Of a DNA stretch of 45,300 nucleotides, positions 30,971-40,409 are shown piece by piece (the stretch's first letter is position 1; each line of letters opens with the position of its first letter). Source of the DNA: Myxococcales bacterium. GTDB taxonomy: Bacteria; Myxococcota_A; Polyangia; Haliangiales; Haliangiaceae. Under the pieces are notes generated by a model that made no database searches, was not told the origin of the DNA, and saw nothing but the letters and a program-made list of their open reading frames with translations. The stretch lies in assembly GCA_024222395.1 (NCBI GenBank), contig JAAEPE010000045.1, positions 1 through 45,300 on the forward strand, in the 5' to 3' direction. Made by a program: the position numbers and the translations under genes.

Positions 30971-31164
30971 CTAGACCGCCGAGCGTAAACAATGATCGGT
31001 CTGATGGTCCTGCTTTCCCGATTGCAGCGTTGCTCATTTCGTCATTTGCCCCAGCAAAATCCTCATTCGCGCCTTGCACTCGAAAAATCAGAACTCACCA
31101 TCCTCGGTCATTCTTTTCGCTCGACGGTCTTTTCGCTCGACGGTCTAGTCGCTCGACGGTCTAG
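30971..31164 (-). repeat. 162-bp MITE-like dispersed repeat, copy C, inverted and with extended end
   Basis: The 30971-31132 part is copy A/B in reverse orientation, with about 97% identity to copy A by eye. Its outer end then continues as two further copies of the end sequence up to 31164, so the end appears in triplicate. At the first of these ends, CTAG has become the equivalent of AAAG. The element lies between convergent recJ and the small membrane-protein gene, whose last codons and stop are inside it. Confidence 0.85.
31114..31164 (+). repeat. 16-bp tandem repeat of the element end
   Basis: TTTTCGCTCGACGGTC occurs at 31114-31129 and 31130-31145. TAGTCGCTCGACGGTC follows at 31146-31161, then TAG. 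The period is exactly 16 bp. It duplicates the terminal inverted repeat of copy C and is absent from copies A and B. Confidence 0.85.
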
Positions 31165-31564
31165 TCGCAGTATCACCCTGGGGCGAAGTCGCCGCGGCGT
31201 CACCCATTTCGAGGGGCGCCTGCGTCCCACTGGCACCCTCTGCAGGTCTGTCTGGCCAGCGCTTCAAAGCCTCTTCCGCGGTCATGAGTTCAAACCCTGG
31301 GTAGCGCGTCTCAATACTGGGCGCCGGACCTGCATCAGCATCTGAATCATCGAAGTTTGTGATGAAGCGGCTCACTCCATCTGCGCAGGGCTCCCGCATC
31401 ACGATGATGGCGTAGAAGATTGTGCCAAACATGCCAATGCGCACCATGGCGGGAAGGGAGAGTTTCCGAAACAAGGGGGCCCGAGGCAGCTTTGGTATGG
31501 GGGCCTCGTCTTCCGGCCCTTCGCTGCCAGGGGATTCTTCACTGGACGGGTTCTCTTCTGACAT
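31145..31564 (-). CDS. Small single-helix membrane protein of unknown function
   Basis: The product has 139 residues and I do not recognise its family. An acidic, Ser/Pro/Glu-rich N-terminus (1-30) is followed by a basic stretch and one membrane helix (about 42-58, MVRIGMFGTIFYAIIVM). The Ala/Pro/Asp-rich C-terminal region contains YPGFELMTAEEALKRWPDRP. The last residues, TRPSSD, and the stop are encoded by the end repeat of copy C, so the original C-terminus has probably been replaced or trimmed. The ATG at 31564 has a purine-rich AGACAAGG before it. It lies 9 bp downstream of the amidase gene and is probably in the same transcript. Confidence 0.7.
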   Translation of the reverse strand: MSEENPSSEESPGSEGPEDEAPIPKLPRAPLFRKLSLPAMVRIGMFGTIFYAIIVMREPCADGVSRFITNFDDSDADAGPAPSIETRYPGFELMTAEEALKRWPDRPAEGASGTQAPLEMGDAAATSPQGDTATRPSSD

Positions 31565-31573
31565 GCCTTGTCT

Positions 31574-32458
31574 CTAGCTCTTTCGCAGAACGCTATGAGT
31601 GAGGCAGGGCAGGTGGGTGCGCTTCTGAGCCGTGAAGTCAGCGTCGATTTCGACACAAGCAAATCCATCGCCCTCTACTACTTCGCCGCGTATCACACCC
31701 CATGGATCGATGATAAGTGAGTGGCCGTAGGACTGACGCTTGGAGTTGTGGCGCCCGCTTTGCCCTGCGGCTAAGACCCAGCACTGATTCTCGATCGCGC
31801 GAGCTTGGAGGAGCGTGTGCCAGTGGGCGGCGCCAGTATGGGCTGTGAAGGCGGCGGGGACCACGAGGACCTCCGCCCCATGCTCGAGAGTGAGCTCGCG
31901 ATACAGCTCCGGGAACCGTAAGTCGTAGCAAATAGAGAGACCGACGCGCCCAATAGAGGTGTCGACAGCGAGGACTTCACTGCCTGCGGAGGTTGCGGAA
32001 CTCTCCTTGAGAGTAGTTCCACCGGGAATGTCGACGTCGAAGAGGTGAATCTTGCGATATGCTGAGACCAGTTCACCTGCAGGGTCCACCACCGCGCACG
32101 TGTTGTAGGCCGTTGTCCGGGGTTCAAGCTTCGCGTCTTCTGGGCGCAACTCGGGAATGCCGCCGGCGATGACCCAGAGCTTGTGCCCGATCGCCATCTC
32201 CGTGATGCATCGCCGTATGGGGCCCGCGTCCTCGGGCAAAGGGCCCAGATTGAGAAACTCGGCAACCTCGAACTTGTCCTGCTCCCGCTCGCCGAGAAAG
32301 GCAAAGCACTCAGGCAGGACGACGAGGCTTGCCCCCTGTTCGACTGCTTGCCCGACTAGACGCTCGCAAGTAGCTAGATTCGCGCTGATATCGCCGTCGG
32401 AGCAGAGCTGAATGACGGCAGCCTTCGTGCTACCTGCACCTGGTGTGGTCATGGTCAT
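31574..32458 (-). CDS. Nitrilase-superfamily amidase, Nit1/YbeM type (deaminated-glutathione amidase-like)
   Basis: From the ATG at 32458 the protein has 294 residues. The catalytic triad is visible: Glu50 in VVLPECF, Lys136 in YRKIHLFD and Cys177 in SICYDLRFPELYR. The stretch YRKIHLFDVDIPGG, the segment AHWHTLLQARAIENQCWV and SYGHSLIIDPWG are typical of the Nit1/YbeM branch. That branch hydrolyses deaminated glutathione, a toxic by-product of transaminases. Other omega-amidase activities cannot be excluded. A GTG at 32584 would add 42 residues that lack family similarity. The start at 32452 is also possible. Neither has an obvious ribosome site. It is divergent from rimP across 245 bp. Confidence 0.88.
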   Translation of the reverse strand: MTMTTPGAGSTKAAVIQLCSDGDISANLATCERLVGQAVEQGASLVVLPECFAFLGEREQDKFEVAEFLNLGPLPEDAGPIRRCITEMAIGHKLWVIAGGIPELRPEDAKLEPRTTAYNTCAVVDPAGELVSAYRKIHLFDVDIPGGTTLKESSATSAGSEVLAVDTSIGRVGLSICYDLRFPELYRELTLEHGAEVLVVPAAFTAHTGAAHWHTLLQARAIENQCWVLAAGQSGRHNSKRQSYGHSLIIDPWGVIRGEVVEGDGFACVEIDADFTAQKRTHLPCLTHSVLRKS

Positions 32459-32587
32459 GGGGTTTAGCAGAATTCGCTGGGGGAGGACAGGTGGAGCGGA
32501 TCGGCGCTGAGTACGCTCGCGGGAGCCAAACCCTTGCAAACCCATATTGCCCATGGTAATTCGCCCCCTACATGTGAGGCGCACCCT

Positions 32588-32614
32588 AGGTGGACGGCTT
32601 CGGCCGGTCCACCT
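32588..32614 (+). promoter_or_regulatory. UUCG-tetraloop hairpin upstream of rimP
   Basis: AGGTGGAC-GGC, loop TTCG, then GCC-(G)-GTCCACCT forms an 11-pair stem with a single bulged G and an extra-stable UUCG loop. It lies 90 bp before the rimP start, in the 245-bp gap to the amidase gene. No T-run follows, so it may be a leader structure of the rimP-nusA transcript. The rest of the gap holds a TC-rich tract (about 32632-32650) and no clear promoter. Confidence 0.55.
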
Positions 32615-32703
32615 TCCTTAGTTCTGGGCCTCATTCTCTCTCTCTCCTGTTTGGGCTGTCTCTGCTTTAAGGCCTCATTTTGTAACGAATCGATCTCATA
32701 CCA

Positions 32704-33267
32704 GTGTCTACCTCCCGCCAACATATCGGTGACGACTCAAAGGATCCTAGCAGAAGCGCTAGCGATTTTGACTCCGTACAATTGCGTGAATTGTTGGCAC
32801 CCGTTTGTGAAGATGCGGGATTCGAATTGGTTGAGATTGAGTGTGGACCCAATGGCGGCGAAACGGTTCTCCGAGTCTTCATAGACTACCCCCCCGGGAC
32901 TGAGAAGAGCATTAGCTTTGACGAGTGCACCGCGCTGAGCCGAGAGGTCTCGGCGATTCTCGACGTTGAGGATCCCATCGCGTCGCGCTACTCCCTGGAG
33001 GTCTCGTCCCCAGGGCTCGATCGTCCGCTTCGAACTCCGGCGCATTTTCGCCGGTACTGCGGAAGCGATGTAAAGATTCAGCTGCGGTCTGGCCTTGATG
33101 GTCGCCGCAACTTTAAGGGTGTGCTGGTCTCGGTTTCCGAGGACGACAGCAGCATTACCGTCGATGTCGACGAGACCCATTTCGATTTGCCATTTGCCGA
33201 TCTGTCTTCGGCGAAGCTCATTCCCGATTGGAGTGCCCTCATGAAGGGCCAGGGGAAGAGGGCATAA
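32704..33267 (+). CDS. rimP: Ribosome maturation factor RimP
   Basis: The 187-residue protein helps assemble the 30S subunit. After a variable N-terminus of about 25 residues come LRELLAPVCEDAGFELVEIE, a beta-rich stretch with VLRVFIDYPPG, the CTALSREVSAILD helix and the hallmark YSLEVSSPGLDRPLRT, followed by the C-terminal SH3-like domain. The GTG at 32704 is the first in-frame start and lacks a clear ribosome site. The next start in frame would cut into the family domain. It leads the rimP-nusA-ylxR-infB operon with 12 bp to nusA. Confidence 0.95.
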   Translation: MSTSRQHIGDDSKDPSRSASDFDSVQLRELLAPVCEDAGFELVEIECGPNGGETVLRVFIDYPPGTEKSISFDECTALSREVSAILDVEDPIASRYSLEVSSPGLDRPLRTPAHFRRYCGSDVKIQLRSGLDGRRNFKGVLVSVSEDDSSITVDVDETHFDLPFADLSSAKLIPDWSALMKGQGKRA

Positions 33268-33279
33268 GAGGAGAATAGT

Positions 33280-34692
33280 ATGCAAGCCGCCAATTTAGCG
33301 ATGGTCATCGAGCAAGTCGGGCGTGACAAGGGCCTTGACCCCAAGATTCTTATTCAAGCTTTGGAGCAAGCAATTACCACTGCTGCTCTCAAGACCTTTG
33401 GAACCATTCGCCAGTTCGAAGCAACCTTCAACCCTGAGACGGGTTGTGTGGACCTTTGCTTGATCGTCACTGTTGTAGAAGACGATCCAGAAGAAGGCTG
33501 CGAAATCTCCGTAGCGCAAGCCGAGGAGAACGGCCTCGAAGCTGAACTCGGCGACGAGCTTCTCTTCCAAGTCTTCTACCGCGACGAAGATGCAGAGCGC
33601 GCTGCCGAGCAGGATCAACGCTTCGGCGGGCTCATCGACCTCAAGGGCGCACACCGCCACTTCGGTCGCATAGCAGCGCAGACGGCAAAACAGGTCATCT
33701 ATCAGCGTGTTCGCGAAGCTGAACGTGACAACGTCTACAACGAGTTCAAGGACCGCAAGGGCGAGCTCATCAGTGGAATCGTTCGTCGTTTCGAGCGCGG
33801 TAACTTGGTTGTCGACCTCGGCAAGACGGAGGCGATTCTCCCTACTCGAGAGCAAGTTCCCCGTGAATCATTCAGGAGCGGCGACAGCATTCGCGCACTG
33901 CTTCTCGATATTGATCGCAACGCTCGTGGTCCACAGATCATTCTTTCCAGAACGCACAAAGGCCTCCTCGAAAAGCTCTTTGAGCAAGAGGTTCCCGAGA
34001 TCTTCGAGAAGATTGTTCGCATTGAATCATCGGCGCGCGAGCCGGGTGCTCGCGCTAAGATTGGTGTTTCTTCCAAGGATCGCGATGTCGACCCAGTCGG
34101 CGCTTGCGTCGGTATGAAGGGCTCGCGGGTTCAAGCTGTTGTGCAAGAGCTTCGCGGCGAGAAAATCGACATCGTTGCCTACGATGACGACCCCGCACGT
34201 TTCGTTTGCAGCGCAATTGCTCCTGCCGAAGTCTCACGCGTCATTATCGATGCGCAGGGACACAGGATGGAACTCATCGTTCCCGACGATAAACTCTCTC
34301 TGGCCATCGGCAAAAAGGGGCAGAACGTTCGTCTTGCATCTCAACTTACTGGGTGGCGCATCGCCATTCACGCAGAGTCAAAGATTCTCGAGCTTGAGGC
34401 CCGAGCAAAGACGCAGATGGCGGCCATAGAGGGCGTGGACGAAGAGCTGGCCGACGTACTCTTCCAATTTGGTTGGCGCTCGGTTAGTGACCTCAGCCGA
34501 GCTATGCCAGAAGAGATGGCGCAGCTGGAAGAAGTTGAGACCACTGACCGAGCCTCGCAGATCATTGCCGGCGCCGAGGCCTTCATGAGGGGGGGCGACA
34601 CGCCCAGTGCCGTCGATCTCGCTGCCGCAGAAGCATCCGCTAAGGATTCCACCTCCGGTGATGAGAGAAATACCGAGGTGACTGAGGGATGA
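33280..34692 (+). CDS. nusA: Transcription termination/antitermination factor NusA
   Basis: The 470-residue protein binds RNA polymerase and nascent RNA. The N-terminal domain ([24 protein letters not shown]) is followed by an S1 domain ([21 protein letters not shown]), two KH domains ([43 protein letters not shown]) and one C-terminal helix-hairpin-helix segment ([17 protein letters not shown]). It lacks the second acidic repeat of E. coli NusA. AGAGGAG lies 8 bases before the ATG. Its last codons overlap the ylxR start (ATGA). Confidence 0.97.
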   Translation: MQAANLAMVIEQVGRDKGLDPKILIQALEQAITTAALKTFGTIRQFEATFNPETGCVDLCLIVTVVEDDPEEGCEISVAQAEENGLEAELGDELLFQVFYRDEDAERAAEQDQRFGGLIDLKGAHRHFGRIAAQTAKQVIYQRVREAERDNVYNEFKDRKGELISGIVRRFERGNLVVDLGKTEAILPTREQVPRESFRSGDSIRALLLDIDRNARGPQIILSRTHKGLLEKLFEQEVPEIFEKIVRIESSAREPGARAKIGVSSKDRDVDPVGACVGMKGSRVQAVVQELRGEKIDIVAYDDDPARFVCSAIAPAEVSRVIIDAQGHRMELIVPDDKLSLAIGKKGQNVRLASQLTGWRIAIHAESKILELEARAKTQMAAIEGVDEELADVLFQFGWRSVSDLSRAMPEEMAQLEEVETTDRASQIIAGAEAFMRGGDTPSAVDLAAAEASAKDSTSGDERNTEVTEG

Positions 34693-34979
34693 ATCCCAGT
34701 CTCCCAATCGACGGCCCTCGCAGGACCTGCGTGGGTTGTCATACCGTCGACGAGCAGCGCGCACTGGTGCGTGTGACTCGTGACGGGGCGAACTTACGCG
34801 TCGACGATGTAACTCGACGTACTGGGCGTGGCGCGTATGTGCACGCTCGCAGTTCCTGCTTTGCAGGGGCTACCAAGGACGGCTTCAGCCGTTCCTTTCG
34901 ATCAGCGATATCTGGTGCGTCTATCGCGTCGATTCACCAGCAGATACAGAACGTGAGAAGTGAGGGCTCTAATGAGTAG
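34689..34979 (+). CDS. ylxR: YlxR-family nucleic-acid-binding protein
   Basis: The small basic protein has 96 residues. The family features are [11 protein letters not shown] near the start, the LVRV strand and the diagnostic [13 protein letters not shown]. Members bind RNA or act in transcription regulation and are almost always found between nusA and infB, as here. The ATG overlaps the nusA stop (ATGA), and its stop overlaps the infB start (ATGAGTAG), so translation of all three is likely coupled. Confidence 0.93.
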   Translation: MNPSLPIDGPRRTCVGCHTVDEQRALVRVTRDGANLRVDDVTRRTGRGAYVHARSSCFAGATKDGFSRSFRSAISGASIASIHQQIQNVRSEGSNE

Positions 34980-37821
34980 CGATTCCAAAATCCGGTTATA
35001 TGAACTGGCCCGTGAGGTTGATGTTCCCAACAAGGAGCTTGTCAAGATGGCTCTGGACCTTGGATTTAGTGTGAAGAGCCACATGTCCTCCCTCACGTTC
35101 GATGAGGCCGGTAGGCTCAAGAAGAACCTGGGCTACACAGGCGCTGCGGCAGTTCCGAAGGGCGCAGCATCAAAGGCTGTCAAACAGAAGACGAAGGCCT
35201 CGACGGCTAAGGCCCCTGGCAGGCGCCGACCCAAGGATGCAGAGAAGACTGAGTCGGCTAAGCCGATCGCGGTGCAGCCCATGGTTCGCCGGCGCAAGGC
35301 GGCGCCAGTTGCCGAAGTGGCTCCAAACCCTGTGGTTACCACCCGTCCCGCCCCTGAAGCGGTAGCAGCGCCAGAAGCCGTTCCGACTCCGGTTGTTCAT
35401 GCGCAAGAGCCCGAGGGACAGGCGATTTCTCTCCCAGTTCCGACGCCACTCCCCCCGCCGGTACTAACGCCGCCACCAGCGGTTGCTGCGCCTGTGCCAA
35501 CGCCACAACCAGTGGTTGCTACACCTGTGGTTGTCGCTCGGCGACAGCAAGTTGTTGTCGCAGGTCCGGATAGTGTTGACCTGCCTGGCCATCAGCGCGT
35601 TGTCCGGGCGCCCGAGCCTGCACCAGTACCTGTAGCTCCGCGCGTGGTAGCCGATGCAGTCCAAGACCTGATCTCCGGGGGCATGGCGCCCGAGGACGAG
35701 GATGCTGGAGAAGAGCCGACGACCGCCAAAGAGCGATTCGAGGCCGAGCTCCAACGCGCTCGAGACTTGGCGAGTGCTCGCCACCAGGAACGAGCGGATG
35801 TCAAAGCCAAGAAAGTTGCAGCACAAGCCGAATCGGCTTCCGCACCTGCGGATGGCCGACCAGCGGTAGGTACTGTCATCGAGCTACCATCGACTCGAAT
35901 CAAAGTTGTTGAGCGGCCTCTCGCTGGCAGTCGCAGCACCCAAGTACGCCGCGATCGCTTCAACCAGCAGAACCAACGGGGCCGCGGCCGCAACATGCAC
36001 CGCAAGACCAAGCCTAAAGGGGCAGGTCGCCAAACCCAAATCACGACGCCAGCAGAGCACAAGCGTGTTGTTCGCATTGAGGAGACCACCACTGTTGGTG
36101 AACTCGGGAAGAACATGGGCATCAAGGCTCAAGAGCTCCTAAAGAAGCTCTGGGGCATGGGCATGGTTGGTATTTCGCTAAACGCATCGATCGACTTCGA
36201 AACTGCGCAGCTACTCGCCGCCGAGTTTCACCACGAGGTCCAGAACGTTGCCTTCAAGGAAAATGATGTCTTTGCCTCCTTGCCAGACGAAGACGACACA
36301 AAGTCCAACCGGCCACCGGTCGTTACCGTCATGGGTCACGTCGACCACGGCAAGACTTCGCTACTCGACTACATCCGTAACGAGAAGGTCACTGCCGGCG
36401 AGTCTGGTGGCATCACTCAGCACATTGGCGCCTACAAGGTTGATGCGGGCGACGGCTTCGGAGAGATTGTCTTTATTGATACTCCTGGCCACGCAGCGTT
36501 CACCGAAATGCGCGCCCGTGGTGCCGAGTGTACCGACATCGTTGTGCTTATCTGCGCTGCAGATGACGGTGCCAAACCACAGACCATAGAGGCTCTCAAG
36601 CTCGCGAAAGCAGCAGAAGTCACCATCATCGTAGCGGTCAACAAGAGCGATACGCCGGGTGCAAATCCAGACAGAGTCCGTCAGCAGTTGGCAGACCACG
36701 GTCTGATTCCAGAGGAGTGGGGTGGAGATACCATCTACGTCGATTGCTCGGCGATCACCGGCGATGGCGTCGATAAGCTTCTCGAGGCGATCAGCCTCAA
36801 CGCGGAGCTTCTCGACCTGAAGGCCAATCCAGACAAGCCCGCTATAGGAACTGTTATCGAGGCTCGGCTCGATAGATCACGCGGTCCCATCTCAACTGTG
36901 CTCATCCAAGAAGGAACGCTCCGACTCGGTGACACTATCGTTGTTGGCGAGTGCCTCGGCAAGGTGCGAGCCGCGATGGATCATGCGGGCAGGGCCCTCG
37001 AATTCGCAGGCCCGGGTACTCCTGTCGAGATTCTCGGTATCAATGGTGTGCCAAGCGCCGGCGATACGCTCAACGCTACCGAAGACGAGAAGATGGCCAA
37101 GCAGGTTGTCGAGTCTAGGCAGCAGCAGAAGCGAAAGAAGGAACTCGCTAGTTCTGGCAAGGTTTCTCTAGAGAAGCTGATGTCGAACATGAAATCCGGT
37201 GAGGACGAGGCCGAGGTTCTCAAGATCGTGCTCAAGGCAGACGTCCAAGGCTCTGTCGAAGCACTCAAGAAGGCTCTCGTCGAGCAATCTACGGAGAAGG
37301 TGTCTGTCGACGTTATCGCCGCCGGCGTAGGTGGCATCACCGAGAGTGACGTCAACCTAGCTCACGGCAACGCCATCATCGTAGGTTTCCACGTCCGCAC
37401 GGCTGGCAAGGCTGGCAAGCTGGCAGAGAAAGAGGGTGTCCAGATCAAACTCTACGACATCATCTACGATTGCTTGGACGACGTGAAGGCCGCAATGGAA
37501 GGCTTGCTCTCGCCCATCCAACGCCAGGTCGAACAAGGACGTATGGAAGTTCGCGAGACCTTCACGATCCCTCGTCGAGGTGTTGTCGCTGGTTGTATGG
37601 TCACGAGCGGCCGGGTGGCTCGCAGGTCTCATCTCCGTGTCATCCGCGACTCGGTCCAAGTCTACGAAGGCAAGGTCTCGAGTCTGCGACGCTTCAAGGA
37701 CGAGGCTTCCGAGGTCAAAGAGGGCTATGAGTGCGGTCTCATGCTCGACGGCTACAACGAGCTGCAGATTGGCGACCTAATCGAGTCCTACGAAGTGGTC
37801 GAAGAAAAAGCGCGACTCTAG
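34972..37821 (+). CDS. infB: Translation initiation factor IF-2
   Basis: The 949-residue GTPase brings initiator tRNA to the 30S subunit. It has an N-terminal IF2_N domain ([18 protein letters not shown]), a long Pro/Ala/Val-rich linker (about 70-300), a second IF2-N-like domain ([18 protein letters not shown]), and the G domain with GHVDHGKT (455-462), DTPGHAAF and NKSD. Domain II ([20 protein letters not shown]), a coiled-coil-like basic segment and domains III-IV follow. The chosen start is the ATG at 34972 overlapping the ylxR stop, with GAGGG upstream. An in-frame ATG at 34960 would add four residues. Confidence 0.97.
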   Translation: MSSDSKIRLYELAREVDVPNKELVKMALDLGFSVKSHMSSLTFDEAGRLKKNLGYTGAAAVPKGAASKAVKQKTKASTAKAPGRRRPKDAEKTESAKPIAVQPMVRRRKAAPVAEVAPNPVVTTRPAPEAVAAPEAVPTPVVHAQEPEGQAISLPVPTPLPPPVLTPPPAVAAPVPTPQPVVATPVVVARRQQVVVAGPDSVDLPGHQRVVRAPEPAPVPVAPRVVADAVQDLISGGMAPEDEDAGEEPTTAKERFEAELQRARDLASARHQERADVKAKKVAAQAESASAPADGRPAVGTVIELPSTRIKVVERPLAGSRSTQVRRDRFNQQNQRGRGRNMHRKTKPKGAGRQTQITTPAEHKRVVRIEETTTVGELGKNMGIKAQELLKKLWGMGMVGISLNASIDFETAQLLAAEFHHEVQNVAFKENDVFASLPDEDDTKSNRPPVVTVMGHVDHGKTSLLDYIRNEKVTAGESGGITQHIGAYKVDAGDGFGEIVFIDTPGHAAFTEMRARGAECTDIVVLICAADDGAKPQTIEALKLAKAAEVTIIVAVNKSDTPGANPDRVRQQLADHGLIPEEWGGDTIYVDCSAITGDGVDKLLEAISLNAELLDLKANPDKPAIGTVIEARLDRSRGPISTVLIQEGTLRLGDTIVVGECLGKVRAAMDHAGRALEFAGPGTPVEILGINGVPSAGDTLNATEDEKMAKQVVESRQQQKRKKELASSGKVSLEKLMSNMKSGEDEAEVLKIVLKADVQGSVEALKKALVEQSTEKVSVDVIAAGVGGITESDVNLAHGNAIIVGFHVRTAGKAGKLAEKEGVQIKLYDIIYDCLDDVKAAMEGLLSPIQRQVEQGRMEVRETFTIPRRGVVAGCMVTSGRVARRSHLRVIRDSVQVYEGKVSSLRRFKDEASEVKEGYECGLMLDGYNELQIGDLIESYEVVEEKARL

Positions 37822-37862
37822 GCGCAATGCCTGGGGTGGACGGCGAATGAGAGTGCAGGGCC

Positions 37863-38315
37863 ATGAGTGGCGGTAACCCCAGACGTCCCCGGGTGGCGCA
37901 GGCCATACGAGAGGCGCTAGGGGACCTCATTCGCAACGAGCTGAGCGACCCCAGAGTGGGGCGCGCTGGCTTCGTGAGCATCAACCACGTTGAGCTCAAC
38001 AAGGACATGGGCCTCGCTCACATCTACATCGCCTTCTACGGTGGTGACGATGAAGCTGGCGAGCCCGCCGTGGTTGTGCTCAACAAGGCGGCCGGCAAGC
38101 TCCGCGGGCCACTGGGGCGCACTCTCAACCTGCAGCGAGCCCCTGAGCTGCGGTTTGTATACGACCAAAGTAGTGAGTTTGGCGTGCGGCTGAGCCAGAT
38201 CATTCGCGACGATGAATTGCGTCACGTGAGCGAGCCCTCGGACGAGGCTGGGGGATCAGAATCAGACGAGCCTGCGGCCGACGGCGGTGCGAGTGAGCGG
38301 GATAGCGGAGAATGA
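37863..38315 (+). CDS. rbfA: 30S ribosome-binding factor RbfA
   Basis: The 150-residue protein has the KH-like fold of RbfA. PRVAQAIREALGDLIRNELSDPR at the N-terminus is followed by VSINHVELNKDMGLAHIYIAFYG and the family's LRFVYDQS segment near residue 100. It assists late maturation of 16S rRNA. The C-terminal 30 residues are an acidic Glu/Asp/Ser-rich tail. It lies 41 bp after infB, and its stop overlaps the start of the next gene (ATGA). Confidence 0.95.
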   Translation: MSGGNPRRPRVAQAIREALGDLIRNELSDPRVGRAGFVSINHVELNKDMGLAHIYIAFYGGDDEAGEPAVVVLNKAAGKLRGPLGRTLNLQRAPELRFVYDQSSEFGVRLSQIIRDDELRHVSEPSDEAGGSESDEPAADGGASERDSGE

Positions 38316-39283
38316 CCGCGACGCTGCAAAACGTCGCTCAGAAAATTACCGGTGCGCAGAAGATCCTTCTGACATGCCACAGGGGCCCGGACGGTGATTC
38401 GGTGGGCTCTCTTGTTGCGCTCGCAGCGCTTCTGAAAGAGCAGGGAAAGACGGTTGTTCTCTACAACCCAGACCTGGTACCCAGGTATCTCAAGTGGCTG
38501 CCGAACGCTCGCAGCTTCGTGCAGCAGCTCAAGAAGAAGGCTCGCTTCGACCTGACAATTGTCGTAGATTGCGGCGACGCAAAACTCCTAGGCGATAGGT
38601 TCCCTGAGCCCGAGGTGACAGGTGAAGTCATCGCCTTGGATCATCACGGTAGCGGGTGTCCTTTCGGGGATATCTTCATCTCCGATCCATCGGCCGCGGC
38701 CGTCGGTGTGCTTGTTGCTCAACTTGCCGAGATCCTCGGATGGCCCATTACAGCCGATGCCGCCAAGGGGGTCTATGTTTCGATCGTCACCGACACCGGT
38801 GGCTTTCGCTACTCGAATACCAATGCACAGGTCTTGCGCTTGGCAGCCCAGCTTGTCGAAGAGGGGGGAGTTGATCCCGCACAGCTCGGCGAGCGGCTCA
38901 GCCAAGACAGCACCCGTGGGCGCTACCGGCTTCTTTCGAAAGTGCTGGGGGATATGGATGTTGTGCTTGGGGGCAGGGTGGCCTTCATCACGATTACGCC
39001 AGAGCTGCTCAAGTCTTGCGGTGCATCGTGGGAAGACACCGAGGGCCTCATCAACTACGCCCGTTCTCTTAAGGGCGTTCAGTGTGGTGTGCTCATAAGC
39101 CCATCCAAGTACGGCGGAGTGCGGGTCTCAATGCGCGCCCGCGGAGACGTTGTTGACGCTGGTGCTATTTGCTTCTCGCTGGGTGGCGGTGGGCACCGTG
39201 GTGCCGCTGGCTGCACTCTGGAAGGCACGCTTGAAGAGGCACGAGTGCGGGTTCAAGCTGAGCTAGCTGCTGTGCTTCAGTAG
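38312..39283 (+). CDS. DHH/DHHA1 phosphoesterase, NrnA-like nanoRNase / pAp phosphatase
   Basis: The product has 323 residues. The DHH domain shows CHRGPDGDSVGSLVAL (metal-binding Asp pair), TIVVDCGD, IALDHHGSG and IVTDTGGFRY. The DHHA1 domain ends with LGGGGHRGAAG. This is the NrnA family, which degrades short oligoribonucleotides and dephosphorylates pAp; some relatives act on cyclic dinucleotide products. The position between rbfA and truB is conserved in many bacteria. Translational coupling with rbfA is suggested by the 4-base overlap. Confidence 0.93.
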   Translation: MTATLQNVAQKITGAQKILLTCHRGPDGDSVGSLVALAALLKEQGKTVVLYNPDLVPRYLKWLPNARSFVQQLKKKARFDLTIVVDCGDAKLLGDRFPEPEVTGEVIALDHHGSGCPFGDIFISDPSAAAVGVLVAQLAEILGWPITADAAKGVYVSIVTDTGGFRYSNTNAQVLRLAAQLVEEGGVDPAQLGERLSQDSTRGRYRLLSKVLGDMDVVLGGRVAFITITPELLKSCGASWEDTEGLINYARSLKGVQCGVLISPSKYGGVRVSMRARGDVVDAGAICFSLGGGGHRGAAGCTLEGTLEEARVRVQAELAAVLQ

Positions 39284-39304
39284 CAATATTGGGTGCTGTA
39301 TAGT
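39276..39304 (+). promoter_or_regulatory. Candidate promoter for the diheme lipoprotein, possibly leaderless
   Basis: TTCAGT (39276-39281) and TATAGT (39299-39304) are 17 bp apart. Six bases separate the -10-like box from the ATG at 39311, and there is no ribosome site. A start of transcription at or next to the ATG would give a leaderless mRNA. The box overlaps the end of the preceding gene. This is an eye-based match only. Confidence 0.45.
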
Positions 39305-39310
39305 CCGCGC

Positions 39311-40396
39311 ATGACTCGGCTCCTCCACTCAGGGCGTCCCAGCTTCGCTCTCTCCACGGCCGCGGCGCTACTCTTAGGCACAGGGGCCTGCGGCTCGGAT
39401 GATTCCGAAGCCACGGATGCCATGGCATCTCTTGTGGATGCGTCGCCGCCAGACGCCGTGCCGCCCGATGCAGAGATGGACGCGAGTATTTTTCCTGCGA
39501 CGCTGGAGGAGACCGGGCTCTATTCCAACTTTGCCGACGGGGTGATCGCCCCAGGGGTCCTCGAGTACACGCCTGCATGGCCACTTTGGACCGATGGCGC
39601 GGTCAAACGTCGATGGATTTTCATCCCCGATGGCGCGACGATCGATACGACTGACATGGACTTTTGGGTGCTTCCCGAGGGGACCAAGATGTGGAAGGAC
39701 TTCGCAACGCCTGGCGGAGTTCGAATCGAAACGCGTTACCTGTGGAAGATGGGGCCAACTTCGAACGACTGGTACTACGTTTCCTTCGCCTGGAACGCAG
39801 GTGCGACAGAGGCCGTCGCTGTGCCAGACGGTGTCTCGAACGCGCTAGGTACAACCTTCAATATTCCCCGCGAGCGCGACTGCCGGACTTGCCACGAGCG
39901 TCAACCCGATTTCTCGTTGGGCTTTAGCGCGGTACAGTTGGCTCATCTAGGCAGCGGAATCACTCTCGATACACTCGTCTCTGACTCAAAGCTCTCTGTC
40001 CCGCCGGCCGGTGTGTCACCGTATTATCCGGTTCCTGGGACGGGCGATGAGCAGGCGGTGCTGGGCTATCTGCACGGGAACTGCGGCGGATGCCATCATA
40101 AAAGCTCTGATGTCATGGATACGACGAACCTCAATCTTCGCATGGAGGTCGCGACGATGACATCGCCAGAAACAACGACGGTCTACAGTACGATCGTCGA
40201 CGTAGAACCTCTCATTACCGTAGCGGGCACGACAGCCTTGATCGAACCGCAGGCTATCAATGCCAGCGCGATCTACGTGCGTATGAACAATCGCGGAAGC
40301 AATCTGCAGATGCCGCCAAAGGGGTCGGATATCGTCGACGGAGACTTCCTGCTCGTCCTCGAAACCTGGATCAATAGCTTGGATCTCCCTGAGTAG
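39311..40396 (+). CDS. Diheme c-type cytochrome lipoprotein (SO_2930/HNE_0200-like)
   Basis: From the ATG at 39311 the protein has 361 residues. A signal peptide runs to LLLGTGAC with Cys27 as the probable lipid-bearing residue, although the lipobox is not perfect. An Asp/Pro/Ser-rich linker (28-60) follows. Two CxxCH haem motifs are present, CRTCH (191-195) and CGGCH (258-262), and a late Met in NLQMPPKG may be an axial ligand. The stretch PLWTDGAVKRRW and then LPEGTKMWKDF are features I associate with the SO_2930/HNE_0200 group of diheme proteins of unknown function. It should sit on the outer or inner membrane facing the periplasm. It is placed inside the rbfA-truB interval of a translation operon, an unexpected site. 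An in-frame GTG at 39293 is less likely as start. Confidence 0.85.
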   Translation: MTRLLHSGRPSFALSTAAALLLGTGACGSDDSEATDAMASLVDASPPDAVPPDAEMDASIFPATLEETGLYSNFADGVIAPGVLEYTPAWPLWTDGAVKRRWIFIPDGATIDTTDMDFWVLPEGTKMWKDFATPGGVRIETRYLWKMGPTSNDWYYVSFAWNAGATEAVAVPDGVSNALGTTFNIPRERDCRTCHERQPDFSLGFSAVQLAHLGSGITLDTLVSDSKLSVPPAGVSPYYPVPGTGDEQAVLGYLHGNCGGCHHKSSDVMDTTNLNLRMEVATMTSPETTTVYSTIVDVEPLITVAGTTALIEPQAINASAIYVRMNNRGSNLQMPPKGSDIVDGDFLLVLETWINSLDLPE

Positions 40397-40409
40397 GAAC
40401 TGCACTTCG

